The notes under the pieces are model-generated. The model did no database searches and was not told the DNA's origin. It was given only the letters and a program-made list of their open reading frames with translations. A DNA stretch of 64,000 nucleotides from Vanilla planifolia (taxonomy: Eukaryota; Streptophyta; Magnoliopsida; Asparagales; Orchidaceae): positions 30,038,569-30,102,568 of the forward strand of contig CM043871.1 of the NCBI GenBank assembly GCA_023846275.1, written 5' to 3'. Below, piece by piece: positions 25,501-38,100 of this stretch. Position 1 is the first letter of the stretch, and every line of letters begins with the position of its first letter. The position numbers and the translations under genes are program-made.

Positions 25501-28289
25501 CCTTGAAATGACCACCTTCAATCTTGTAAAGGAGATTAATGCCCCACTAATTAACTTTTTTATGTTCTAAGAGTTCATAAAATAAGTGTATGGTATGAGA
25601 ATTTCATTAAAGCAATAATCATCATAGAACATAAGAAATCATTACAATAAGTTTTGGCATGATCCAACACATTATACTTTGACCATAAGGAAAAAACTTT
25701 ACACATCATGTGCTACATCATTCTTTGATGCTGTGTAAGGAACATTGTGATTTTGGACTTAGAACCAAAGTGTACTCCATATTCTAGATTTGAGAAAAGG
25801 CATTTAAATGAAATGTCAATACAAGCTTACAAATAACCTGACTTATATCCCAACCTACCACCACACAATGAGGACAGAGATCTTAGATAAAAATTCTTAA
25901 TTCAAATGTAATAATTGTTGTCATACAACCCAAAAACATGAATTAAGTTGTAGTAATAGCCTCGCATAAACTGAAGGGTAAGACTAGGCATGATAGATTG
26001 TATGGGTTTGATTCCTCCCTGGACACTTCACATTAAACAGTCCTTGCACTCTATGTAATATATGTAAATGCACATACTATGTCATGGAAAAACGGGCTAA
26101 GAAAAGCAAAATTCCCAGAAGAAAAAATTTACTCTATGTGATCATAAATGTACAAACCACTGGTCGGATTTTCTTGTACAGGCTATATGTTAAAATGGAT
26201 GGGAACTTTGCTATGACGTTTCCAACATCTTCTTGCCTGATACCTATATCCTGCAGGAAACGAACCTGAACACAAAAAATAACTATCCATTAATTGTAAG
26301 CTCACACTATAAACATGCAAAAGTTACATCCAACACACACAATCTAGTAATTTTCATGGTTAACTAGACTTTATTTTCTTAACATATCAAACCTTTGGAG
26401 CAATAGTCTTCTCCAAATCAACACAGAAGATTGCTGGTTTTGTCACAAGTACTCTCTTCATACCATCACGACATACACCAAGGTAATACAGGTACTTCAC
26501 AAGGGGCTTCAACCTTTCTTCAATGCTGCAACCCATGAGTTCTGGCTTGTAAGCTAACAACCGTCCAACATCTTCAGAACTCAGGCCAAATTCCTTAAGG
26601 TAATTTACCTAGAATGGCAAGTCAGTATTCAATGATCTAACTTCACAAAATGCAATTGAAGATACAAATTATGAAAAATAGATAGCATTCACTAAGCAGG
26701 AAGAAAATGTCGTGTACTCTTATATCACTTCACAGGCTGCAAAATAGCCCATGAGCATGCAATCTCTTGTCCCAGTTATAGAGCATATGCCAAATGAAAA
26801 CACAAAAAGGAGGTTTAGCTAATTTAAAGACACCTTATATACCTCCGAAAATTCCTTGAAATGTGATAAATCGATTTTACTCTTCCAAATACTTAAGTTA
26901 TGGATTTCATACGACGTTTACGCATGTTGAGTTGTTTAAATTAGTCATGTGGTCAAACAGCAAAAAACTTAAGGATTAATTCAGTGCCTCTTTGGTGGTT
27001 TACAAGCGAAAAAAAATAAAAAATGAATTATTAACAACCCTTTCACGATAAACCCAAATCAATCCATTAAGAAGTTCAACTAAATGGAAACACCTTACTA
27101 TTCATCTCTTCCAACGTGAAGAACCCAAGGGCCTTGGGATAATCAAAGACCATGGTGCCAAAATCCTTCTCATCCATACCCATGTGCATATAAAACTTCA
27201 CACGAGACTCCACTTCAGTCATGCTTAAAGTTAACAGTTGTGGGCATCTGCTGACAACAAAGCCCATCCAATCTTTCCTGACCCCCTTCCCCACAAGATA
27301 ATCTACAATTTCCTCCAATATCTTCAAATCATGGCCCAAAATCGAGCTTGCTTTTACAAGCACATAACCAAGATACTTTCCCTTCACATGTATCGACTTC
27401 AACCATTCAACTAGTTTCCACACTGGCTTGAGATCTTTAGCACACAAGCATATCAACTTCCCAATCTGTGGATACGTGAAAGAATTATGCTTTAACCACC
27501 TAGAAGGTTGGACAGTGAAAAATACATAAATCATAATTGGAAAAACAAACTTGATCTTGGCTTGGTAATGAATCAAAAGACTCAAGAAGTTTACTTGACA
27601 AGTTCAACTACACCAGACCCCTGGATGTAGACCTTTGCTCGAGCATTGAAGGAGAGATGCGCAAACTCTGGCAACGCTTTCATTTCAGCTGCCTCAATCA
27701 CAACCTTGTCGATAAACCTCGGCAAGCAAGAGACCACATTAGCCGAGTAAGTTTTCCCGAGTCTCCCGGCGCCAAGCGCACCGTTCAACACCTCAGCTGC
27801 AACCCCTCGCCTGACCTCCAACGCTCGCTTAAAGGCTCGGTCATCGATGGTGAAGTCCCCATCAAGTTCCACTAGGGCCTGTAGTGCATCCTCCTTGGGA
27901 AAATCGACGGAGCCAGGAAACCTTGGGATTCGCCTTGTGGCGAGGCATTTTTCTTCCGCGACCTCCTTTTGCTGGAGCTTTTCCTTGTCTGCTTCGTCTT
28001 GGAGAAATACATCTACTTTTTTCTCTCGCTGGTCGTGGAGGAGAAGCAGGGTGGAAGAACGGGAATTCTGCCGACGGGATACGCTTGTTTGGTCAACTTC
28101 GCCGTTGTCCCCGCAAGAGCAATCCTTTGATTGTTGTGTCCAGGAAAAAGATGGCGACGATCTTATTACTCGGAGGGGAGAGAGGAAGAGAAGCCGACGA
28201 GTTGATGGAGGGAAAAAAACGGAGGTTTTGTATAGTAAAAGTGGGTTTTGGAATAGGTTTTGAGCAGAGGCCGCCATGGGAGAAACCAT
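19598..28289 (-). CDS. mTERF2: mTERF-family organelle protein, mTERF2/EMB2219 type, 6 exons
   Basis: Organelle nucleic-acid-binding protein made of tandem helical mTERF repeats. The Arabidopsis counterpart, EMB2219, is plastid-targeted, essential for embryos and linked to plastid group II intron splicing. Coding exons on the minus strand: 28289-27595, 27499-27094, 26608-26393, 26265-26158, 20123-19849, 19784-19598 (stop TAG). Introns are GT-AG, and the joined frame is open for 628 aa. Residues 1-45 are Ser/Arg/Leu-rich with almost no acids, as in a transit peptide. About 46-115 is a variable linker with charged clusters. The mTERF repeats run from about 230 to 590, each with a helix-breaking Pro before a hydrophobic pair: CPQLL, YPKAL, KPELM, KPAIF, FPSIL, DPELI, FPMLL. 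Strong family matches include GVRKDWMGFVVSRCPQLL, SLYKKIRPV/VIFLL and LRRTMVRPLRDLIEFPRFF. The conserved tail ends near GEMPADLL, shorter than the acidic tail of the Arabidopsis protein. ATG 28289 is the first; ATG 28277 (MAAS) is an alternative. Intron 4 is unusually long (6 kb) and holds a copia element. Confidence 0.95.
20720..20893 (-). repeat. 3' LTR of the intronic copia element
   Basis: The minus strand begins TGTTAGAAATATT at 20893, the usual start of this LTR class, and aligns loosely with 24604-24793. The left boundary is approximate. Confidence 0.6.
21636..21696. repeat. Direct repeat around an A-run inside a perfect 10-bp inverted repeat
   Basis: A 17-base sequence (AGAAGATATACAATGTC) occurs twice, separated by about 13 A. 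The whole is flanked by CCTCAAGAAG (21636-21645) and its exact inverse CTTCTTGAGG (21687-21696). It lies within the decayed copia body. Confidence 0.85.
24592..24603 (-). other. Primer-binding site of the copia element
   Basis: Minus strand TGGTATCAGAGC, exactly the plant copia PBS complementary to the 3' part of initiator methionine tRNA, adjacent to the 5' LTR end. Confidence 0.85.
24604..24793 (-). repeat. 5' LTR of the intronic copia element
   Basis: Short LTR of about 190 bp. On the minus strand it ends in AACA immediately before the TGGTATCAGAGC primer-binding site and contains a TATA-like CTATTTATAAC. The outer boundary is approximate, judged from where similarity to the other LTR ends. 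Confidence 0.65.
24794..26157 (-). other. Remaining mTERF2 intron 4 sequence
   Basis: AT-rich intron DNA between the copia element and exon 4. No gene or recognisable mobile-element domain. The segment 20124-20719 on the other side is similar plain intron sequence. Confidence 0.6.
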
Positions 28290-28334
28290 GGGAGGAACCG
28301 CCGTTGTTGCCGCGGCTCAACGTTTAGATACTTT

Positions 28335-28378
28335 GATAATTTTCTCATGGTTTATTATCCAATGTATATAATTTAGAG

Positions 28379-28438
<60 letters not shown>

Positions 28439-28440
28439 CA
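28335..28440 (-). promoter_or_regulatory. Core promoter region of the mTERF2 gene
   Basis: On the minus strand a TATA-like TATATAC (about 28364-28371) lies roughly 75-80 bases upstream of the first ATG at 28289, implying a short leader. A (TA)n tract at 28384-28434 lies directly upstream. Inferred from position and motif only. Confidence 0.35.
28384..28434. repeat. (TA)n microsatellite upstream of mTERF2
   Basis: About 25 AT units, followed by CATACATA. It lies between the mTERF2 promoter and the start of a large diverged duplicated segment (from about 28440). Confidence 0.95.
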
Positions 28441-29640
28441 TAATATTTAACATATTAAAGTTGAGATCAAAATCTTGTTACATTCTGTTAATCATACAAA
28501 GTTTCAGCCTTTCTTTTCAAAAAATAGTTTGATAATCTTCTTCTTCATTACAAAATCAATGAGTGTTGATGTAGATAATCATGATAAATATTAATAATAT
28601 GATCTAATGTGGAAGTGAGTCTCTAATGATATTTCTTGCTCTTCATTGTAATTATATTTATGTTTTTTGCATATAGATGAGCATAACTTATAATTTCAAT
28701 TCATTTTTTTTATATTGATGGACCTTTGTAGTTGCTTTTATCAATGGAATAACAAAAATCTCTTGCTCATAATCTTACCAAAGCATAGATTACTAGTTAC
28801 CTAAATTGGAAGAGTTTTGATAACCAATATGCTTACCATTATCAACTATCACTATCTCTTATTACTTTCTCTTTGTAGATGTTTCAAACCTTATGTATAT
28901 CGTCATTGAAATTAATCATATCGAAGCTTTTCATATGGAGATAAGAAGGGGTCAATATATGGCTAAGATGACTTCAAAAGAGAAGTAGATTATGTTTTAT
29001 TAATTTTATGAGTTGTACATCTTGTGGTATTACATCATTATTCATTTAATTTTCTTAAATTTATTTCCTTACAAATTTTGCATTGAGGTCATCCTTGATT
29101 TTGACATTTTTGACATTAATATATTTTTTATTAATTAAGAAGTGAAAATAGAGGTGGAAAAAATAAACATTATTTAAATTACTTTGATAATGTTTCTCCA
29201 TTAACAATTGGTAGCCCAATGATTAAGGTGTTCAATGGCATAAAACAAGAAATGACCATTGATTGCTAATAGGCCACATTGTGGCAATGATTAACCTCAA
29301 TGGTTGGGGGTAGCAATGATGATACTAATGGCTATCAATACTTAACTACCCATTAATAAGTAGAGGATGGGAATGCCAACAATGATTATGGCAATTTCAA
29401 AAATAAAACGAAGGAAATAAAAAAGATGTTATGCCACTTATGCTACATGGGTTGACTTAACCCACCTATAGTTAACCAAAAACTGATATGGGAAGTGTCT
29501 TATTACATTTTCTACTTATTACTTCTACTTGTCTCATTTATCATGTCTCAACTCTTCAACATAAGACTAAAACCCAATTGTTATGCTTGTGCCCATGCAT
29601 GATTAAAACTTGATTAAAACCTAGCCTCTTGCATCCTCTT
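28440..29640. repeat. Dispersed repeat segment A, copy 1
   Basis: About 1.2 kb that aligns in the same orientation with 41400-42606. Shared blocks include ACAAAGTTTC, TTGACAATCTTCTTCTT/TTGATAATCTTCTTCTT, ATATGGAGATAAGA, TTGCATTGAGGTCATCCTT, CACCTATAGTTAACCAAA and GGAAGTGTCTTA/GGAAAGTGTCTTA. No ORF. Probably part of an LTR or a non-autonomous element. Both copies begin just after a microsatellite. Confidence 0.75.
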
Positions 29641-29644
29641 GATG

Positions 29645-31080
29645 CTAGATAAGAGGCAAACCACTAAGGATTAAGTTGCATGCATTAGGAATAAAGAAAA
29701 TATAAAGGGTAAATACATGAAATCTATAAATGGCAATACCTAAGAGATACTTGTTCAAGCAATCTAGCTAAAGAACCATAACCAACACAAGGTTCATTTT
29801 GTGTGCAAGGTCGATGAACCCTTAACGGTGAAGAAATTAGATACTAAGAAACTAATATTGCTATTTTTGAATAAAGTAAACAATAATGTAAATGTCCCAC
29901 ATGAGTATAGATTAAAGTCACTCCCAAAAAGCCCAAGGTTTATGTATAAGAGTTACAAGTAAAGATGATAGTGATGAAGAATCTATGCAAACTGTTATTG
30001 ATGGTGTGAGAATAAAGAATCATTGAGTTATGCTTGCAGAGTTACGAGGATGTTATAGTTAAGTCGATGATAAAATCACACAGCATCTCACCACTTGAGA
30101 CTAATACCCCTCCTCTCAATACCAAAGTCCCAATGCATTGACACATTAAAGTTCTTATTATAATCAAGCTTAAGATCTTAATAAGATATAAAGAAAAATA
30201 GTAAAATTCTATTCATTTCAGATAGTGTGTAATCATGCATAAGGATAGGCATCTCAGTTCATAGAGAGGCTAAAGATAAATAGGTAAAAAGTACTTAAAA
30301 TCTCAAATTAACCTTAAAAAATTTTAAAATTTTCTATCATAAGATGCTCCCAAATAGCTTTGCTAAACTTTTCCCTCTTTTGGGGTGGCTTGTTAGGGGA
30401 TGGCCAGTTGGTGCCATGAATTAGTGTTCATGTTTGTAATAAGTGACAAGATTCACAGGTTAGGTTGATGCTAGCTTGAGATAGTCATAGGTTGATGCTA
30501 GTTCGAGTAGGTCACATGTTAACATTGGTTCAAGTAGAATGTGATTCAATATCGGTTCACAACTCAAGTAAAGTAGAGGAGGGGGATCTATGCATGGAAG
30601 TAGACAAGTGAAACCCCAAGTGGACATAAGAGATTCATGTATGGCAGCGGGTTGTGTGAACCTAGGAGATTTATAAGTAGAATGTTTTGTGCTAACATGA
30701 AAGTGAATGCTGTTGAGGTATGAGCCAAGTGATTGGCTGAGATGAGCCTACTAAAAAAGGGTCCAATAAGCCACAGGTGGGTGCCTATAGTTTGAATAGT
30801 AGTTTAAAAGTTAAATTTGAGATTGAATGCATTTAGGCTCAAAATTAAACCTATAAATGATAAATAAATCCCCAATTATTTCCAAAAAATGTATTTTCAA
30901 TGTTTTTATTGGTGACGATGAAGAATAAAAGTATCACTATATTTGTATCACTATATTTGCTCATTTTCCTACTTCTTTCAATCGTACAATAACCCTAAGG
31001 GGTTATGGGTTTTTTTCTATTAATTAGTGCTCTCTCTTCACTGCCCCCATAAGGATGGTTTATTGGGTTTATAACTACTT
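29645..31080. repeat. Dispersed repeat segment B, copy 1 (possible LTR)
   Basis: 29665-29830 aligns with 40295-40450: shared AAGGATTAAsTTGCA, ATTAGGAA, a GGrTAAATA block, CCAAGCAATCT/TCAAGCAATCT and AACACAAG. A looser match near 31040 (CCCATAAGGATGGTTTATTGG) and 40917 (CCCCTTATGGTGGGTTTA) suggests a longer homologous segment. It could be the downstream LTR of the minus-strand gypsy element, but the boundaries are uncertain. Confidence 0.45.
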
Positions 31081-34000
31081 CTCTAATTATAAGATGCTTA
31101 CCTAGCCAATGCTTTGGCTGTACTATATGCAAACTTTTTTGGTTCACCACAAAATTACCCACTTGTTGGACTATTGTTAAGAAGGTTTTTTATATCAAAT
31201 GGAGATCCATAAATGTTAATCTTAATGTGGTTGATTTACCCTCTTTTATAATCGATTTCACTATAATGCATGCTACTTTAAAAAATTGTCCACCATTTTC
31301 AATTGTAATCTTTATGTTATGTATGATGGTGCTTAAGGCATATTGATTAAAGTATATTATTTTTTATTAAGAAAATTCCTTTTCCAAACTATAAAAGTTT
31401 CTTACAAAGCATACAACTTTCTTGATGTATATATTGATATCTAGACAAATGTATTTAATATAAATCATATGATGAAGGAGCATATGAGTGAATATATAAG
31501 AATCCAAATCTATTGAGTCACTCATATCATGATCTTCTACATATTGGGTCTCCTTGTTTTGTCATCTGGCTTATAAGTAGCCTTCAAATTGAATGATTAT
31601 TAAATTATATTAATACTTTCATATATTATAGGTAATGAACCATATATTCCTTTTGCTAATTAATAAGAATGACAATATCGTGTAATCCCATCATATATTT
31701 GATCCCACCCAAATATTTTTGAAAGATGGACAACTTTCTTTTCAACATTGCCACATCCCCTTTGGGGAGACGATTAAATTTTCTTATTTTTTATTCTTGT
31801 CTTAAATCTTTGAACTTTTGAAATTTTTTTTCTAGTAGACCAAATTATTAACATATCACAAAGTCATTTTTTTCTTAACATAATGACATCAAGCCCTTAT
31901 TGACATTAATACTATTAAATTTGATGCTTTATTTTTTTGTGCCAGTAATTAAGAAGGTTTTATTTCTACTTGTTGCATCAAAAACTAAATCACAAACTTT
32001 TAATAAAAGATGAGCATTTATAGTTAGATTTGTAGTACGAATTCCCTTACCTTTTGCAGAGATGTAAGAAGCCACTATAGTAGTCTATTATTTATAAATA
32101 TTACCAAAATGTACTCTTGCTTCTATCATCTCTTCCAAATTGATATTTCAATATTGTATTCTCATTTTATCACACTTTCTTATTATTTCTTTTTCAAAAA
32201 GATTAAGCAACTAGTGAAGTAAATAAATAATTATTTCATTAAAATTTTTTAACAATATTGACCATTGATTTATGAACCAACCTATTAATTTATTTTATTC
32301 TTTTATGGCTTCCCAAATCCATAATTAGATTATTGTGATATTAACTCTTAACTGTGATATTTTATTTGATGATAACAAATCTTAAATATTTCTAATAAAT
32401 TTGATTTAGTGAATTTTTAAATTTTAAATAATTGATACTCATATCATAGAAGAATTTAAAGAAGATGAACAAAATTAAAATCTCAAAAAAATTATCTTAG
32501 TTGGAATGACAAACCATTAAGAGATATTTTTTTGACATTACTTATAAGTATTTTAATTTTATTTTAGAATATTAAGCTTGATTAAAATTATTCTTTCAAG
32601 ACACATAAGAAATTAATTAAATTTTATCTCTAATATCCTTAATCATTATTTTTGATCTAATATCTCGAATCCATATTTCTTAACTATTTAATCAACATCC
32701 TTAAAATCTTTAAATTAATAATAATTTAAATAATAATAAAAATAATAATTCTAAGTCACCTAAACCTCTTCCTAATTATTGCTCATCATTTGCCCTTTGT
32801 TATAGTAATTGAGTCAGGACATCACTCTCAAACACATTTTGAATTATTTATATTACTCAAACTGATTTTGAAATTATTTTGGGTCAAGGCACTACCTTCC
32901 AAACTCGTGTTTAATGTTAAGATTACTGGTAAGCATTAGTGATTAAATCTTGAACGTACTAATGGGTAATCAATCACAAAATCAAGCTACATCTAAAGGA
33001 TACATGATTTCTTATTAAGAGAACATAGAAATATAAATGCACAATGTGAGACTAAAATAACAAGTTTTTTATATAGTGAACTCTCGAATTGTGAGATTGA
33101 CACGAGCCATTCGATCAAGCACATTTCGCAATCGAATGATCATCATCGTATCTAATGTTTCAAAAGCACTAATTCTATCAAACATCTAATCGTGTAATTT
33201 TATCATTACACAGTCCAAATTTCATCCACTCAAAAAGTAAAATGATGTTATCATATTATAATTCAGATCTAATGCCCCAAATTAATTTCATATTTATAAA
33301 ATGGGTGGATTAAACTACATCCATTCAATCACACAGTTTTCAAAATTGAATGGTTGTGATTCTCTATGATATAATGGCTCTAGTGTAAAGGCACTTTTAG
33401 TTATTATTTTGAGCAATTTGGGATATTTTTTAAAATATTAATCTTTTAATTAAAATTTGAGAAAGTTGTGGAATTGTAACAACGAAATTTGGTATTTAGT
33501 GAGTACTTTTAGCTATTAGAAAATGTCTATAAATAGAAGAATTTTTTAATGAAATTTATTAATAAAAATTTTATAAAATTTCCAAGAAAAATTCTTAAAT
33601 CATGATCTCAAGGCATTTAGAATCAGTGCTAATTGTCGTCTTTTGACGTTGTACATTTTTTCAACGAACTTTAAATTCCTTGTTCTTCTTCAAATCATTT
33701 ATGCTCTTATTTTCTCATTTTTTAGCTGATTAAATTAAAATAATTATGTATTATTGAGTATTTTATCAAGCATAAAAAATTATTTTTACACATTTTCATC
33801 ATTGTTCCCTTTCTTCTTTTTATTAATTCTATGTTATTGTAAGACTATTTTAGCTTATTTTTATTTCCTTATTATGAAGGTTTACTTTACCCTTTTTTTT
33901 GACAAAAATCTCATATAGTTTCTTTTCATGATTGGTTTTTTCTAAGGGTAGATTCAGGCTCGATTTTGAGCGAATCACGTCAAAATCACTTGTGTATATA

Positions 34001-35100
34001 TTTACATTTTTGTAATTGTCTTTCTTATGATTTCTTAAAACTTTATTATTAAAATAAAAATAAAAGTACTTTCAAAAAATTAAAATTTTTATTTCTAATA
34101 ATTCACCTCCTCTTACTAAACAACATTTCATGGATAACTATGATTTTACATATACATAATTTCTCAATATCTTGTCCATTAGTAACAAAGTATTTTCTTT
34201 ATGTCAATAAAAGAATTTTTTTTGGTGAGAGAGAGAAAGAGGTTATTTCATCAAGTAAGTCATAGGTATCCAACATCTTGATAATTAATGATTTCCTACA
34301 AGAGGTGATGAAATGTATACATTATTAAAATTGTACAAATCTTTCAATTTAGTTTGATCCATTCAATCATAGATCTACTTGATCACATATAGAAAATCTA
34401 CAATATCTCTCATAAAGGAACAAATACAATAGTTAATTTAAAAAAAACTTATTGACAACATCTTTCAAATATGAATCTATCTTATTCAGAAGAGAATAAC
34501 TTGCATCAGCATCTCAATTTTACTTCAAACATGAGTTTAATGCACACTCCATATTTTGAGAAAGTTTTACCATTTGAAAAGAGGAAAAACAAAGTCTTCA
34601 TTTAAAGAAATGCATTGAGAAATTGTAGACGTTTATAAAAAAATGAGAGTGATTTTTCAAATCTCTTAACATGAAATATGTTCATTGTCTCCATCTTATA
34701 AAAGCTACACATTCATCTTTAAGGACATTTTTTGCATCTAAGGGTCACAGACCAACCATAGACCATATTACATAAGTGGAACACATTAACTATTTGCTTT
34801 ACGACTATGCAGTAAGGGCCAGAAAAAGGCAATTACTCATTCTTTGAACCATCATTATGAAAACTAATGAGTCAAACAAAAAAAATAATTATTTGTTCTT
34901 ACTTCTCTTAAAGATGGATTCTTTGGAACCACAAGATTCCTAGGAATAAATAAAAATCAATAAATCAAATAAAAAGTATAAATAAGGAAATAAGAAATAG
35001 AAATAATAATATTTAAGAAATAAAAATAGAATATAAAATAAAAATAATAAATAAAAAGAATATATATATTTATAAGATAATAAGATAAAAATTAGATACC
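31080..35100. other. Transposon-rich intergenic DNA, no gene
   Basis: No coding region recognised. A TATA-like CTATAAATAG near 33530 followed by leader-like sequence resembles an LTR promoter. Long AT tracts around 32.2-32.8 kb and 34.9-35.1 kb. Confidence 0.45.
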
Positions 35101-38100
35101 TAAACCTAAAGATACTTAAAGATATAACTCATTTTTTATCCAAACAAAATACAAAATACAAAAGAAAATAAGAAAAAAAAATTAGATATTGATCATCCAA
35201 TACCTTTTCAATTTAGTTACTCTTTTACTATGATAGTTGGTGGACAATCAAGTAGGAGTTCACTCTTAAGAGGTATTGATGTCAACTCAAGCGATTCATT
35301 AGTAATGTTAATTAACTCCTTATGAGCTACCAAATCTGAGATATTAAAGGTATTGCTAATGCTGTAGTCATCCAATAACTCCATAGCATATGTATTTAGT
35401 CCAATATTTTTTAAGATATGGAATGGACTAGCTCCTTTTACATGTAACTTCCTTAAGGCACTTGATTTGAATTATCATGTAGTCTTCTTCTAAGAATTCC
35501 TTATACCTTTAATATGCATAAAGCTAATCTCTTATATTATTTATTACTTCAACTTATTTTAACTTCAATGTACTTATAAACTTCTATTATATGTTGTGCA
35601 AACTTTTATACTCGAATGTTCGTGCTTGAATGGGTAGTGGGATGAGATCAATTAGGTTATGTAGTTTGCACCTATTATAGGTTTTAAAGAAACTCATTCC
35701 TATAGATTTATTAATTAAACTATTATATTCATTTTCTACACATGATAATAGCAAGGCCCAGTGTTTTCATTTTTTTCTATTAAACATCATAATAAATTTC
35801 CTAAGCTTCGATTCATTATTTCAGCTTGACTATCAGTTTGGGGCTAGTAAATAGATGAGAATTTTAACATCAACCCAAAAAGATTTCAAAGCTTTCCAAA
35901 AATATGAAGTGAAATAGACATCTTTATATATGACTATAGGTTTAGGTAACACATGAATCTTAATAACTTCATCAAAGAATAGTTCAAACATGTGTGAGCA
36001 TCAAAAGCTTTAAACCATAAGATGAATCTTATCATTTTTGTAAATCAATCTATTATCCCAAAAATGGAGTCATATCTTTGAAAAGAGTTTTAAATAGTTT
36101 AAGGATAATCCATACTATGATCTTCTTATAGTTATGATGGTATTAGCAAGGAGGCATAAAGTTTGGTGTTTTGGGCACCTTGTTTGGCAATAATACAAGT
36201 CATACACCTAACAAATATCCAAGTGATATGTTATTTTAGTCTTGGCCAAAAAATCTATCTTTAATTATCATAATTATTGTCTCATCCAAAATAGCATGTT
36301 AAACCTCTAGTATGTATTTCTTATTTTATGATATTTCTAAGTTTGAGCTATGCATAGTTGTTTGCCACAAAAAATGTAACCCTCTTTAATCATATAATCA
36401 TAGATTGCTTTAGTTGGATTAATAATTAATTTTTTATAAATGGGTCTAAAATTAGTACAATCAGGGTATAAGCTAGTTAAAGTTTTTTTCAAATGATCGA
36501 GATGAACAATGTGGTGAGTATGTTCACTAGTTTACTAAGGGCATTGACAACTTTGTTCTTTATACTAGGCTTATGTTTTAAGACAAAGCTGTAGCTCAAA
36601 GATATGCTATCTTCTTAGTGTGTTGTAGCTTTAATTTTTTTTTGTGATTTAAACATCTTAAAGCCTCAAGGTTAAAATATAGTACAAACTCTAATGGTAA
36701 GAAGTAATATGCCTCTAATACCAACAGTTTGGACCATTATGTAAAATTCTTTATCATAGACATAATATTTTCTATGACATTCATTTAATTTTTCACTAAA
36801 ATAAGTAAATGATAATCCTTTTTGACTAAAAAATTTTCTTATTCTTATGACATAAGCATCATAAGATATTTCCAAAATAATGAAAAGGTCTAGAAGTTGA
36901 AGTATATGTGCTTTGATCATACTTTTCTTAACTTTTTCAAATGTTATCTCAACTGTGGGGGTTTATTCAATTTTTTTTCAAATACAATCAGTTATGGGGG
37001 TAATGATAGTACTAAAATCTTAAAATAAATCTTTTATTAAAAGTTTTTAAATAATAAAACTCCAAACAATATGGAAAAATTGAGCTGTTATTCATTCAAC
37101 TATCAACTTAATTTTATTGAAGTTAATTGACACTATGAAGCCTTAAAACTTTATATGATCAATAATAAAAGGCATAAATTGTGTGGTAAACTTATAGATG
37201 ATTTTCCCTAAGTATAGAATAAATCATCCTCAGATGCTCTAAATGATTTTCAAAGGTATCACTAAAGATTAAAATGTCATCAAAGTAAACTAATGTAAAT
37301 TTTTTTAAGTATAGTCAAATGATTTGAGTCATTATCTACATGAAAATATTTTGAGTATTCGATTGGAAAAAGGTTATGACCAACCATTCATATAATTTGT
37401 CTCTAGATTTAAAGGTGATTATATACTCATTCTTTAATCAAATCCAAACTTGGTGATGACCCCTTTTTAGTTAAAGTTTTAAAAAAATTGTGGCTTCACT
37501 CATTTGATCATGTGAATCATTTAAGTATGGGATAGGAAACCTATACTTCATAATTATTTTTTTAATGGCCATAATTTCGATGCATATTTTTCATAAGCCA
37601 TGTTTCTTTGGGGTTAGGAGGACAAAAACCATGCAAAGGCTAAGGTTTTCTTACATTAAATCTTTGTTTAATAATTCTTGAACTTGTCAAGCAAGTTTCT
37701 TACTTCAATTAGGATCATGTTTTAATATGGTAAGTTTGGCAGACTAGTTACAATTACTAAATCTATAGCAAGTTGGGTGTAAGTGAACATCATAATTATT
37801 ATAGGTTCATTTTCCTTGATGACATTTTCTTCCTTTTTCTTATAGTATTTTGTTAGCTAGATTTGTATTAGGAATATAATTTTTGTAATGTAAGACAAAT
37901 TTAGACTTTTACCAGGATCTAATTTAGAGTTTACAACACTAGAGATATCAATAAATTATTAAAACAATATGAAAAAATATTATACATTAATTAGGATTAG
38001 GTAGCATGTGTGATATTTTAGAATTATTCAAAGATTGGATCCAAAATTATATAATATATTATTAAGTAGAGTAGGTGATAACACATTAAACATTAATCAT

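Noticed and set aside
27076..27600. Apparent stop after VELVK and a separate downstream ORF, which could suggest a frameshifted mTERF gene
   Set aside because: A GT-AG intron (27594-27500) joins the two pieces in frame as VELVK-WLKHNS, matching the family. The gene is intact.
27657..28327. Several + strand ORFs of 72-147 codons
   Set aside because: They are antisense shadows of the GC-richer first exon of mTERF2 and show no family sequence.
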